Shown piece after piece: positions 38,497 to 46,295 of a stretch of DNA of 64,000 bases; within the stretch, counting starts at the first letter, position 1, and each line of letters begins with the position of its first letter. The notes beneath the pieces are model-generated. The model was not told where the DNA came from. It worked only from the letters and a program-made list of their open reading frames with translations, and searched no databases. Source of the DNA: an uncultured Kiritimatiellota bacterium (lineage in GTDB: Bacteria > Verrucomicrobiota > Kiritimatiellia > RFP12 > DVOR01); assembly GCA_944389945.1 (NCBI GenBank), contig CALXOF010000007.1, forward strand, positions 1 through 64,000. The letters run 5' to 3'. A program made the translations under genes and the position numbers.

Positions 38497-39648
38497 ATGG
38501 AAACCGAAGACCTCCTGCTCATCTCCCTTGGCGGCGCGGCCGCGTCCATCGTCCGCCGCATGGCCGAGCGCGCCACCACGCCCTTGCGCGCCCTCATCCT
38601 CGACACGGACGACGCCACACTCCAATCCATCACCCCCGCCGTCGGTGTCTCCACCTCCGTCTTTGGCGCCAAGCGCCTCTCCGGGCGCGGCACCGGTGGT
38701 TCGCACTCCTTGGGCGCGGGCGCCTTCCGCGATGACGCCACGCAAATCCTCGCACAGGTCGGTACACCCCGCTTGGCCATCCTCCTCACCTGCTGCGGGG
38801 GTGGCACCGCCGGCGCCGCGACAACCCTCCTCGAGGCCCTCCGCACCAAAGGCATCGCCACCCTCGTCTTCGCTGTTGCGCCCTTCTCCTTCGAGGGCGA
38901 CGACCGCAAGCGCGCCGCGAATGTCCTCCTGCCCATCATGGAGACCCGTGCCGACGCCCTCACGCGCATCTCGCTAGATGCCTTAGTCGGCGAAGAGGCC
39001 GCCACGCTTCCTGCCGCCGAAGCCTTCGCCCATGCCGCCGACCGCCTGGCCGCCGGTCTGGGTCTGCTCTGGACCTTGGTCGCCCACCCCGGCTTCATCG
39101 CCTTCGATGCGGAACACTTCCGCGCCTTTCTCACCCACGATGTCGAGGGAGGTCTGCCGTTCTGCTTCGCCGATGTTACCGTCTCCGGCGAGAACCGCGC
39201 CAAGACCGCCTTGAACGCCCTCCGCGAAGACCCGCGTTTCCGCGTCAACGGCGTCGACCGCCTAGCCAACGCCGCCCAACTCATCGTCGGTATCTTGGCC
39301 GGTCCGGACCTCCGCCTCTGCGAAATCGGCACCGTGATGGAAGGCTTGCGCGCCCACTGCCAGTCCCTCAAAGAGACCCTTCTGGGCACCGCCGACGAAG
39401 AGGCCCGCGAGGGTTCGCTCTCCGTCGTTCTCTTCGCCTTTGGCCACCCCCTCACCAACGTCTCCGCCGCCAAGGACGGCGAGGCCCCGCGCCCCCTCCC
39501 CAAGCGGCAGCGAGGCGCCAAGGCCGCCGGCACCAAGGTCCTCGGCACCGCCAAAAACCGCTTCACCGACGTCGCCCCCACCATCTACGGTGGGCAGAAC
39601 CTGGACGAACCCACCTATCAGCGCCGCGGCATCCGCCTCACCCGCTGA
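38497..39648 (+). CDS. ftsZ: highly divergent FtsZ-like protein
   Basis: 383 residues, in the ftsZ position after ftsA. Alignment by eye: T1 SLGGAAAS (about 10-17), T2 LDTDDATL, T4 CGGGTAGAA (101-108) where FtsZ has GGGTGTG, then APFSFEGDDRKRAA matching the conserved PFSFEG helix. The T7 synergy loop NxDxxD reads AFDAEH (202-207): the Asn and the second Asp are lost. The C-terminus DEPTYQRRGIRL resembles the FtsZ tail peptide. It may bind GTP weakly and hydrolyse it slowly or not at all. AAAGG sets ATG 38497. A second tubulin-like protein elsewhere cannot be excluded. Confidence 0.8.
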   Translation: METEDLLLISLGGAAASIVRRMAERATTPLRALILDTDDATLQSITPAVGVSTSVFGAKRLSGRGTGGSHSLGAGAFRDDATQILAQVGTPRLAILLTCCGGGTAGAATTLLEALRTKGIATLVFAVAPFSFEGDDRKRAANVLLPIMETRADALTRISLDALVGEEAATLPAAEAFAHAADRLAAGLGLLWTLVAHPGFIAFDAEHFRAFLTHDVEGGLPFCFADVTVSGENRAKTALNALREDPRFRVNGVDRLANAAQLIVGILAGPDLRLCEIGTVMEGLRAHCQSLKETLLGTADEEAREGSLSVVLFAFGHPLTNVSAAKDGEAPRPLPKRQRGAKAAGTKVLGTAKNRFTDVAPTIYGGQNLDEPTYQRRGIRLTR

Positions 39649-39667
39649 CCCAACCCCGGAGTCCTCC

Positions 39668-40111
39668 ATGCGCTTCCTGGTCCAACGCGTAATCGGCGCC
39701 TCCGTCGACATCGACGGCGCCCGCTTCTCCGGCTTCGAAGGCCCCGGCCTCCTCGTCCTCTGCGGCATCGCCCCCGACGACACCCCCGCCAAGGCCGACA
39801 AACTCTGCGCCAAACTCCTCAAGCTCCGCATCTTCGAGGACGACCGCGGCGCCATGAACCGCTCCGTCCTCGACGTCGGCGGGAGCGTCCTCTTCATCTC
39901 CCAGTTCACCCTCTACGCCGACACCGCCTCCGGCAACCGCCCAGGCTTCTCCACCGCCGCCCGCCCCGAGGTCGCCGAGCCGCTCTACGAACGTTGCCTA
40001 GCCGTCCTTCGCGCCACCCTCGGCGACCGCCTCGGCCACGGCCGCTTCGGCGCCGAGATGGAGGTCCGCCTCCTTAACCACGGACCCGCCACCTTCCTCC
40101 TGGAGGCCTAA
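39668..40111 (+). CDS. dtd: D-aminoacyl-tRNA deacylase
   Basis: 147 residues, the normal length. It hydrolyses D-aminoacyl-tRNA (and Gly-tRNAAla). Both family signatures are present: SQFTLYAD (catalytic loop) and the C-terminal NHGPATFLLEA, a variant of the usual NxGPVT motif. It lies 19 nt after ftsZ and 1 nt before recJ in one operon. Confidence 0.93.
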   Translation: MRFLVQRVIGASVDIDGARFSGFEGPGLLVLCGIAPDDTPAKADKLCAKLLKLRIFEDDRGAMNRSVLDVGGSVLFISQFTLYADTASGNRPGFSTAARPEVAEPLYERCLAVLRATLGDRLGHGRFGAEMEVRLLNHGPATFLLEA

Positions 40112-40112
40112 C

Positions 40113-41777
40113 ATGGCCTGGATTCCCGCCCCAAGCGCCGATTCCGCCCTCGCCGCGACCCTTGCCGCCGAGGCCGGACTCTCCCCCCTCGTCGCCGAAA
40201 TCCTCGCCCGCCGCTTGGGCAACGATGACCCCATCTTTTGGCTACGCCCCGAAACCGCGCCCCTCTGCGACCCCTTCGCCTTCGATGGCATGGAGGCCGC
40301 CGTCGAGCGTCTCCTCTGCGCCGTCGTCAACCGCGAGCCTATCACCGTCTTCGGCGATTATGACGTGGACGGCATCACCGCCACCGCCACGCTGGTCCAT
40401 GCCCTTTCCAGAGTCGGCGCACGCGTCAAACCCTTCTTCCCAGACCGTGAAACCGAAGGCTACGGCCTCACCCCAGACTCCGTTGCCCGGTGCCTCACCT
40501 ACTCGCCCTTCCCCGCCCTCATCGTCACCGTTGACTGCGGCATCACCGCCCGCGACGAAATCGACGGCCTTCGCGCCCAAGGCATCGACGTCATCGTCAC
40601 CGACCACCACACGCCGCCCCCGGAGTTGCCCCCGACCAACGCCATTGTCAACCCCCGTCTCTCCGCACCACCCGGCGCCGAAAGCCTCTGCGGATGCGCC
40701 GTCGCCCTCATGCTCGTGCGCGCCCTGGCCCAACGTGGTCTGAAGATAGACCCTGATGCCTTCCTGGACCTCGCCGCCGTCGCCACCATCGCCGACGTCA
40801 TGCCCCTGACCGGACAAAACCGCGTCCTCGTGGCCAAAGGTCTCCATGCCCTCTCCGCGCCCGGCGCCAATCGTGGCCTCCGCGCCCTTGCCAAGCAACA
40901 ACGCCTCTCTTTCCCCTACTCCGCGGAAGGCGTCGCCTTCTCCCTGGTCCCCTGCATCAACGCCGCCGGGCGCCTGGGCGAGCTCAAGACCGCCTACGCC
41001 GCCATCGGCTTGGAAAACGACCACTGCGCCACACAGCTCGTTGAGATCAACAAGCGCCGCCGCGCCATCGAACACGAACTCCTCGATGCCATCCTTGCCG
41101 GCGCCCCCACACCCTCCGGCAACCTTCTGGTCGTCGGCGGCGAAAACTTCCACGCCGGCGTGGTCGGCATTGTCGCCGCGCGCCTCATGGAGCGGTTCGG
41201 TTGCCCCGTCGCCCTCGTCTGCCGCACGCCCGACGGCGGCGGCCATGGCTCCATGCGTGCCTGCGAACCCTGGAACGCCGTCGAGGCCCTCACCTCCGTC
41301 GCCGACCTCCTCGACCACTTCGGCGGACACGCCCAGGCCGCCGGCTTCTCCCTCCGCCCCGGCACCTACAATGCCTTCGCCGAGCGCCTTCCAAAAGCCT
41401 TTATCGGAGAGCCACTCACGGCTGACCGTCTCTACGATGCTGACCTCTCCCACCTTCCCGTTACCCTCGACCTCTGCCGCGAACTCACCCGCCTGGAGCC
41501 CTACGGCAACGGCAACCCCAAGCCCATCTTCCAGAAAGACTTCACCCTGGCTGTCGCCCGCCCCGTCGGTGCCGACAAGAGCCACCTGCAACTCTCCCTC
41601 ACCCCCATCGAAGGCGGCCCCGCGCTCAAAGCCATCTGGTTCGGCGCCGCCGACCGCGCCAAAGACTGGCGCCGCGGCCTCCCCCTCCGCGCCTGGTTCA
41701 CCCTCGCCATCGACACCTACCGCGAGCCCGTCCCCTCCCTCGCCCTTCTCGACGCAACCCCCATCGCCGACCTCTAA
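40113..41777 (+). CDS. recJ: single-stranded-DNA exonuclease RecJ
   Basis: 554 residues. DHH-family 5'-3' exonuclease with motif I FGDYDVDGITA, TVDCGI, motif III VTDHHTPP, INAAGRLGE and DHHA1-type GGHAQAAGFS, then the C-terminal OB domain. It acts in recombination and mismatch repair together with RecO, which is also in this window. The stop is directly followed by the second CTATAG repeat cluster. Confidence 0.93.
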   Translation: MAWIPAPSADSALAATLAAEAGLSPLVAEILARRLGNDDPIFWLRPETAPLCDPFAFDGMEAAVERLLCAVVNREPITVFGDYDVDGITATATLVHALSRVGARVKPFFPDRETEGYGLTPDSVARCLTYSPFPALIVTVDCGITARDEIDGLRAQGIDVIVTDHHTPPPELPPTNAIVNPRLSAPPGAESLCGCAVALMLVRALAQRGLKIDPDAFLDLAAVATIADVMPLTGQNRVLVAKGLHALSAPGANRGLRALAKQQRLSFPYSAEGVAFSLVPCINAAGRLGELKTAYAAIGLENDHCATQLVEINKRRRAIEHELLDAILAGAPTPSGNLLVVGGENFHAGVVGIVAARLMERFGCPVALVCRTPDGGGHGSMRACEPWNAVEALTSVADLLDHFGGHAQAAGFSLRPGTYNAFAERLPKAFIGEPLTADRLYDADLSHLPVTLDLCRELTRLEPYGNGNPKPIFQKDFTLAVARPVGADKSHLQLSLTPIEGGPALKAIWFGAADRAKDWRRGLPLRAWFTLAIDTYREPVPSLALLDATPIADL

Positions 41778-41790
41778 AGGGGTTGTTCTG

Positions 41791-41874
41791 GACCACTATA
41801 AGGGTTGACCTCCGACCACTATAGGGTCTCACCCTCGACCACTATAGTGGTTGACCTCGGACCACTATAGGGTC
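41791..41874. repeat. CTATAG repeat cluster 2 (four units)
   Basis: Units at 41791-41806 (diverged, CTATAAGGG), 41814-41828, 41837-41852 (perfect palindrome core ACCACTATAGTGGT) and 41860-41874. It starts 14 bp after the recJ stop. The right flank GGGTCTCAAAAAGGCCC mirrors the left flank of cluster 1. Confidence 0.85.
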
Positions 41875-41970
41875 TCAAAAAGGCCCTTTAAACGTTCCTC
41901 CAAAGGCCCTTTTTGGGCCTCCAGAAGGTACTATATAATAAGGTAGGGGCGAAGCGCGTTCATACACCAA

Positions 41971-42264
41971 TAGTGTCCGGGAAAAGAGATGGACCGCAAA
42001 GGCGCAAATCTTGCAGGAAAGATGAGGCGCTAACGCCGGGCGCACACGCACGGCCCGCCCCCTACGCCGCCTTTTCTTCGTGTCCCTTGTGGCTCCTTGT
42101 GCCCTTTGTGATAAAAAACACACTGGCAGTCCTGCCGGCGGTAGCCGGCCAAAAATCTGCCCTAATCTGCGAAATCTGTGGTTTCCTAACACTGGCAGCC
42201 CTTCTCTGTGTTCCTCTGTTTTCCTCTGTGCCCCCCTGTGTCTACAAAACTTCCCCGGACACTA
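41971..42264. mobile_element. 294-bp element with TAGTGTCCGGG inverted ends (MITE-like or relic)
   Basis: The left end TAGTGTCCGGGAAAA (41971-41985) and right end TTCCCCGGACACTA (42251-42264) are inverted copies over 11 bp. The same right end, TTCCCCGGACACTA, follows the IS4 transposase remnant (59897-59910). No open reading frame is inside; a module B copy is (42121-42190). No target duplication was seen. It may be a non-autonomous derivative of that IS. Confidence 0.5.
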
Positions 42265-42335
42265 CTGCCGGGGCGGCGCAAGCCGCCCCTTGAGGAATGT
42301 GTTATTATATAGGTAGTGAAACGAAAGGAACGGGT

Positions 42336-42800
42336 ATGATCATCGATACGCTTGAGAATGCCGAGAAGTTGAATCTGGGGCCGCGCTTCGCCAAGGCCTT
42401 TGCGTGGCTGAAGGATCCCGCGAATGCGGCGTTGCCGGCGGGCCACCATGTCATCGAGACGGCGCCGGACGGGACGGAAACGCTCTTCGCGAACGTGCAG
42501 GAATATGACACACGCGACCCCTCGACGTGCCGTCTGGAGTTCCACCGCCGCTATGCGGACATCCAGTTCCTCTTCGAAGGGAACGAGGCGATTGGCTGGC
42601 GGCCGCTGACGGACGACCTGGCGGTGACGCAGCCCTATTCCGAACAGGACGACATCGGCTTTGTGGCCGGCGAGGGGACGGCGATTCCCTTTGTGCCCAA
42701 CGGTTTCTTCGTGCTCTTCCCGCAGGACGCGCACGCGCCCGGTCAGCGGACGCCGGCGGCGACGCGGGTGAAGAAGGCCATCGTGAAGGTGTTGCTCTGA
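42336..42800 (+). CDS. YhcH/YjgK/YiaL family (DUF386) cupin-like protein
   Basis: 154 residues, the normal family length. The signature FHRRYADIQFLFEGNEAIGW and the C-terminal VLFPQDAHAPG (metal-binding His) match YhcH/EbgC-type proteins, implicated in sialic acid or other sugar catabolism (anomer or product handling). AAGGA sets ATG 42336. It is followed 4 nt later by nadK. No sialate genes are near, so the sugar is unknown. Confidence 0.85.
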   Translation: MIIDTLENAEKLNLGPRFAKAFAWLKDPANAALPAGHHVIETAPDGTETLFANVQEYDTRDPSTCRLEFHRRYADIQFLFEGNEAIGWRPLTDDLAVTQPYSEQDDIGFVAGEGTAIPFVPNGFFVLFPQDAHAPGQRTPAATRVKKAIVKVLL

Positions 42801-42804
42801 GGTG

Positions 42805-43692
42805 ATGGCGCCCATCAAGCGACTTGGCGTCATCGCCAACCTGACCCGTCCGCGGGCGCGGGAGGGCCTAGAGGCCTTTGCCCGCGCCGCCGCGGCGGCG
42901 GGCATCGCGGTGTGCGCCGAGCCTGAGACGGCGGCGGCCTTGCCCGGCGCGACGGCCCTGCCGTTGGCGGGCTTCCCCGGCGCCGGGGTGCAGGCGGTGG
43001 CTTCGCTGGGCGGCGATGGGTCGCTCCTGGCGGCGGCGCACGCGTTGGCCGAGGCCGGGGTCGACCTGCCGCTCATCGGACTGAACGTGGGGCGGCTGGG
43101 CTACCTGACGGCAGTCAACGAAGAGGGCTTCGCGCCGACCTTGGCCCATCTGGCGGCGGGGCGTTGCGAGGAAGAGGCCCGAACGGCGCTCTCGGCGAAG
43201 GTCCGTATCGGGGATGGTGCGCCTAAGGCCATCCCGAACGCGCTGAACGACGTGGTCATCTCGCGCGCAGAGGGTGGACACGCCTTCGCGTTGGAACTGG
43301 ATTTGGACGGTTATCCCGTGGCGCGCTGGCTGTGCGACGGCTTGATTTTGGCCACGCCGACGGGGTCGACGGCCTATTCGCTCTCGGTGGGCGGGCCGGT
43401 GATGGCGCCGGACGCGCGGGCGTTGGTCATCAGCGTCATCGCGCCGCACGCATTGAGTGCCCGCCCCTTGGTGGTGCCGGACTCGACGCAAATCACGGTG
43501 CGGGTGAGCGAAGAAGGCGGCGGCCCGGCAACGGTCTATGTGGACGGCCAATCGGCCTCTCCCTTGGCGCCCGGCGATTCGGTCTGCGCGCAAGCGGCGG
43601 CGCGGCCCATCCGGTTGCTGACGCCGTGGCACCGCAATCCTTACGCGCCGCTTTCGCGGAAACTCGGTTGGGGGGTGCCCTTCGTGCGCTAG
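42805..43692 (+). CDS. nadK: NAD kinase
   Basis: 295 residues. It phosphorylates NAD to NADP. GGDGSLLAAAH is the diacylglycerol-kinase-like catalytic motif, NVGRLGYLT the second, NALNDVVISR the NE/D-type motif and ATPTGSTAYSLS the conserved Gly-rich loop. The start could be GTG 42802 or ATG 42805. It is probably co-transcribed with the DUF386 gene; prfB follows with its own promoter. Confidence 0.93.
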   Translation: MAPIKRLGVIANLTRPRAREGLEAFARAAAAAGIAVCAEPETAAALPGATALPLAGFPGAGVQAVASLGGDGSLLAAAHALAEAGVDLPLIGLNVGRLGYLTAVNEEGFAPTLAHLAAGRCEEEARTALSAKVRIGDGAPKAIPNALNDVVISRAEGGHAFALELDLDGYPVARWLCDGLILATPTGSTAYSLSVGGPVMAPDARALVISVIAPHALSARPLVVPDSTQITVRVSEEGGGPATVYVDGQSASPLAPGDSVCAQAAARPIRLLTPWHRNPYAPLSRKLGWGVPFVR

Positions 43693-43717
43693 GACGCGCA
43701 CATGGAGGAAGGGGTTG

Positions 43718-43726
43718 TGGTATAAT
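43718..43726 (+). promoter_or_regulatory. extended -10 promoter TGGTATAAT of prfB
   Basis: TTGTGGTATAAT, 26 bp before the prfB ATG. Perfect -10 with TG extension; no clear -35. Confidence 0.65.
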
Positions 43727-43752
43727 GAAAGGACTTTAGGAGTTTCTGCACA

Positions 43753-44883
43753 ATGTTTGACCGGGATGGTATCGTGGCGCGCGTGGCCAAGCTGAAGGAA
43801 GGCTTGGAGGAAATGCGCGGCTATTTGAAGATTGAGGAACGCCAGGAGCGTCTGTCGAAGGCTGAGGCGCGCCAAGCGGAGCCGGGCTTTTGGGACAACC
43901 CCGAGGCCGCGCGCGGCGTGATTGCGGAGGCAAACGCGGAAAAGGCGGTGCTCAATCCGTTCAATGACTTGGCTTCGGCCATCGAAGAGGCCGAAATGGC
44001 CCTGGAGATGGCGGACGCGGAGGAACCCGGCGAAGAGCAGGACTTGATGGCCTCCGAGGCCACGGGAAGCCTGGAAAAGGCGGAGAAAATCGAGGACAAG
44101 CTGCGTTTGCAGTCCCTCCTCTGCGGGAAGTTGGACGCCTGCAACGCGATTCTGACGCTCCACTCCGGCGCGGGTGGCACGGAAGCGTGTGACTGGGCGC
44201 AGATGCTCTTCCGTATGTATCAGATGTACGCGGAGGACGCGGGGTTTGAGGTCGAGGTGCTCGACCTACAGCCGGGCGAAGAGGCGGGCATCAAGAGCGT
44301 GATGTTCGTGGTCAAGGGCCCGTACGCCTATGGTTATCTGAAGGCCGAGCGCGGCGTGCACCGTCTGGTGCGCATCTCGCCGTTCGACGCGGCCAAGCGC
44401 CGGCACACCTCGTTCGTCTCGCTGGACGTGGTGGCGGAGATCTCCGACGACGTGGACGTAGAGATCAAGGAAGAGGATTTGCGCGTGGACACCTACCGTT
44501 CCGGCGGCGCCGGCGGCCAGAAGGTGAACAAGACCGACTCCGCAGTCCGCTTGACGCATATCCCCACGGGCATCGTGGTGGCGTGCCAGGTGGAGCGCTC
44601 CCAGCACCAGAACAAGGCGCGCGCCATGCAGGTGTTGAAGGCGAAACTCTATGAGCTGGAGATGGACAAGAAGCGCAAGGAGATGGAGCGCTTCTACGGC
44701 GACAAGGGCGAGATTGCCTGGGGCAGCCAGATCCGTTCCTACGTCTTCCAGCCGTACACGATGGTGAAGGACCACCGCACGGGTTACGAAACGGCGAACG
44801 TCCAAGGCATGATGGATGGCCGCTACGTGCAGGGCTTTATCGAGGCTTACCTGAAGCAACGCGCCCAGCAAGCGCAAGAGTGA
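43753..44883 (+). CDS. prfB: peptide chain release factor 2
   Basis: 376 residues. It releases peptides at UGA/UAA. The catalytic GGQ lies in SGGAGGQKVNKTDSAVR and the tripeptide anticodon SPF in RISPFDAAKRRHTSF, so RF2 rather than RF1. The gene is a single uninterrupted frame from MFDRDGI; the autoregulatory +1 frameshift found near codon 26 in many bacteria is absent, and no in-frame TGA is seen. AGGAG precedes the ATG by 10 nt. The UDP-sugar pyrophosphorylase gene follows after 28 nt. Confidence 0.94.
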   Translation: MFDRDGIVARVAKLKEGLEEMRGYLKIEERQERLSKAEARQAEPGFWDNPEAARGVIAEANAEKAVLNPFNDLASAIEEAEMALEMADAEEPGEEQDLMASEATGSLEKAEKIEDKLRLQSLLCGKLDACNAILTLHSGAGGTEACDWAQMLFRMYQMYAEDAGFEVEVLDLQPGEEAGIKSVMFVVKGPYAYGYLKAERGVHRLVRISPFDAAKRRHTSFVSLDVVAEISDDVDVEIKEEDLRVDTYRSGGAGGQKVNKTDSAVRLTHIPTGIVVACQVERSQHQNKARAMQVLKAKLYELEMDKKRKEMERFYGDKGEIAWGSQIRSYVFQPYTMVKDHRTGYETANVQGMMDGRYVQGFIEAYLKQRAQQAQE

Positions 44884-44911
44884 TTTCCCGAATCAACCAA
44901 GGAGACTAACC

Positions 44912-46252
44912 ATGACGTTCGAAGAGGCCAAGGCAGTTTTGGAAAACAACGGGCAGGGCCGCGTGCTCCGCTTTTGGGACAAGCTTGACGCGACCGGGCA
45001 GGCCGCCCTGCTCGCGCAAATCGCGACGCTCGACTTCGCGGCCATCGGTCGCATGCAGGCCATGCTGAAGGACGCCGGCAAGCCGGCCGCCGCCGCAGGC
45101 GCTTTCGAGCCGGCCCCCGTGGAGACCCCCGAGGGCGACGAAAAGGCGGTCTATCACGCCAAGGGCGAGGAACTCCTCCGCGCCGGCAAGGTAGCGGCGT
45201 TGCTCGTCGCCGGCGGCCAGGGCTCCCGTCTAGGCTACGATGGTCCCAAGGGCGCCTACCCCATCGGGCCGATCAGCGACCGTCCGCTCTTCTGGTTCCA
45301 CGCGCGCAAGCTGTTGGGTCTGAAGCAGACCTACGGCGCGCCCGTGCCCTTCTACATCATGACCTCCGAGACCAACGACGCGGCCACCCGCGCCGTCTTC
45401 GAGGCCAACGACTACTTCGGGCTTGACCGCGCGGACGTCTTCTTCTTCGTGCAGGGGATGTGGCCGGCGCTCGACCCTGAGGGCAAGATTATCCTCGACA
45501 AGCCCGGGCACATCTTCATGAGCCCCGACGGCCACGGCGGCACCCTCGCCGCGCTCGACCGCTCCGGCGCCCTGGCCGATATGGCCAAGCGCGGCATCGA
45601 GCAGGTCTTCTTCTTCCAGGTCGACAACCCGATGGTCGACATCGCCGACCCCACCTTCGTGGGTCTGAACGCCACCAAGGGCGCCGACATGAGCCTGAAG
45701 GTCTGCAAGAAGCGCGATGCCCACGAGGGCATGGGCGTGGTTGTCATCCGCGACAACGGTTACGCGATGGTGGAATACTCCGAGCTCTCCGACGAGCAGA
45801 TGGAGCGCACCAACCCCGACGGCTCCCTGTGGCTGGCCTACGGCTCGCCCGCCATCCACATGTTCTCCCGCGCCTTCCTGCAGGCCGAGGCCGAACGCCC
45901 CATGCCGCTCCACCTCGCTCACAAGAAGATCGCGATGGTCAACGACGCCGGCGAGACGGTGAAGCCCGAGAAGCCCAACGGCTACAAGTTCGAGAAGTTC
46001 ATCTTCGACGTCATCCCCAACGCCAAGACCCTTCTCACGATGGCCTTCGACCGCACCCAGGAGTTCAGCCCCGTCAAGAACGCCGAGGGCAACGACTCCC
46101 CCTCCACCACCAAGCGTGACCTCCAGGCCAAGTGGCGCGGTTGGCTCGCCCAGGCCGGTGTGACCCTGCCCGAGGGCGCGCCCGTGGAGATTGACCCCGC
46201 CTACGCCCTGAACGCCGAGCAACTCAAGGCCAAGGGCATCCTCATCGGCTAA
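44912..46252 (+). CDS. eukaryotic-type UDP-N-acetylglucosamine/UDP-sugar pyrophosphorylase (UAP1/UGP family)
   Basis: 446 residues. It transfers UMP from UTP to a sugar-1-phosphate. VAGGQGSRLGYDGPKGAYPIG is the nucleotide-binding loop of the UAP1 family, with VQGMWPALDPEG, PDGHGGTLAAL, QVDNPMVD, VVEYSELS-like MVEYSEL and NGYKFEKFIFDV following in family order. The substrate (GlcNAc-1-P or Glc-1-P) is not certain; PEKPNGYKFEKF favours the UAP1 subgroup. It begins a surface-polysaccharide run with an O-antigen ligase, rmlA and rmlC. Confidence 0.88.
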   Translation: MTFEEAKAVLENNGQGRVLRFWDKLDATGQAALLAQIATLDFAAIGRMQAMLKDAGKPAAAAGAFEPAPVETPEGDEKAVYHAKGEELLRAGKVAALLVAGGQGSRLGYDGPKGAYPIGPISDRPLFWFHARKLLGLKQTYGAPVPFYIMTSETNDAATRAVFEANDYFGLDRADVFFFVQGMWPALDPEGKIILDKPGHIFMSPDGHGGTLAALDRSGALADMAKRGIEQVFFFQVDNPMVDIADPTFVGLNATKGADMSLKVCKKRDAHEGMGVVVIRDNGYAMVEYSELSDEQMERTNPDGSLWLAYGSPAIHMFSRAFLQAEAERPMPLHLAHKKIAMVNDAGETVKPEKPNGYKFEKFIFDVIPNAKTLLTMAFDRTQEFSPVKNAEGNDSPSTTKRDLQAKWRGWLAQAGVTLPEGAPVEIDPAYALNAEQLKAKGILIG

Positions 46253-46295
46253 CGCCAACAATCGGCAGGATGGGTGACCCACCCGGGAAGGACGC

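Larger units (their letters stand above)
41778..42335. other. 0.56-kb intergenic region: CTATAG cluster and a 294-bp element with IS-like ends
   Basis: No gene seen. CTATAG cluster 2 comes first (41791-41874), then short GGCCC/GGGCC inverted words, a 294-bp block bounded by inverted TAGTGTCCGGG ends (41971-42264), a hairpin GGGGCGGC-GCAA-GCCGCCCC (about 42270-42289), and a T/A-rich stretch TTATTATATAGG before the next gene that may hold its promoter. Confidence 0.65.

Noticed and set aside
41881-41925. Intrinsic terminator for recJ at the GGCCC/GGGCC words
   Set aside because: The AGGCCC-TTTTT-GGGCCT hairpin has no T run after it on the plus strand; termination there is unproven.
43753-43850. 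Programmed +1 frameshift in prfB
   Set aside because: The frame is continuous from the ATG and no in-frame TGA with a slippery CTT is present.
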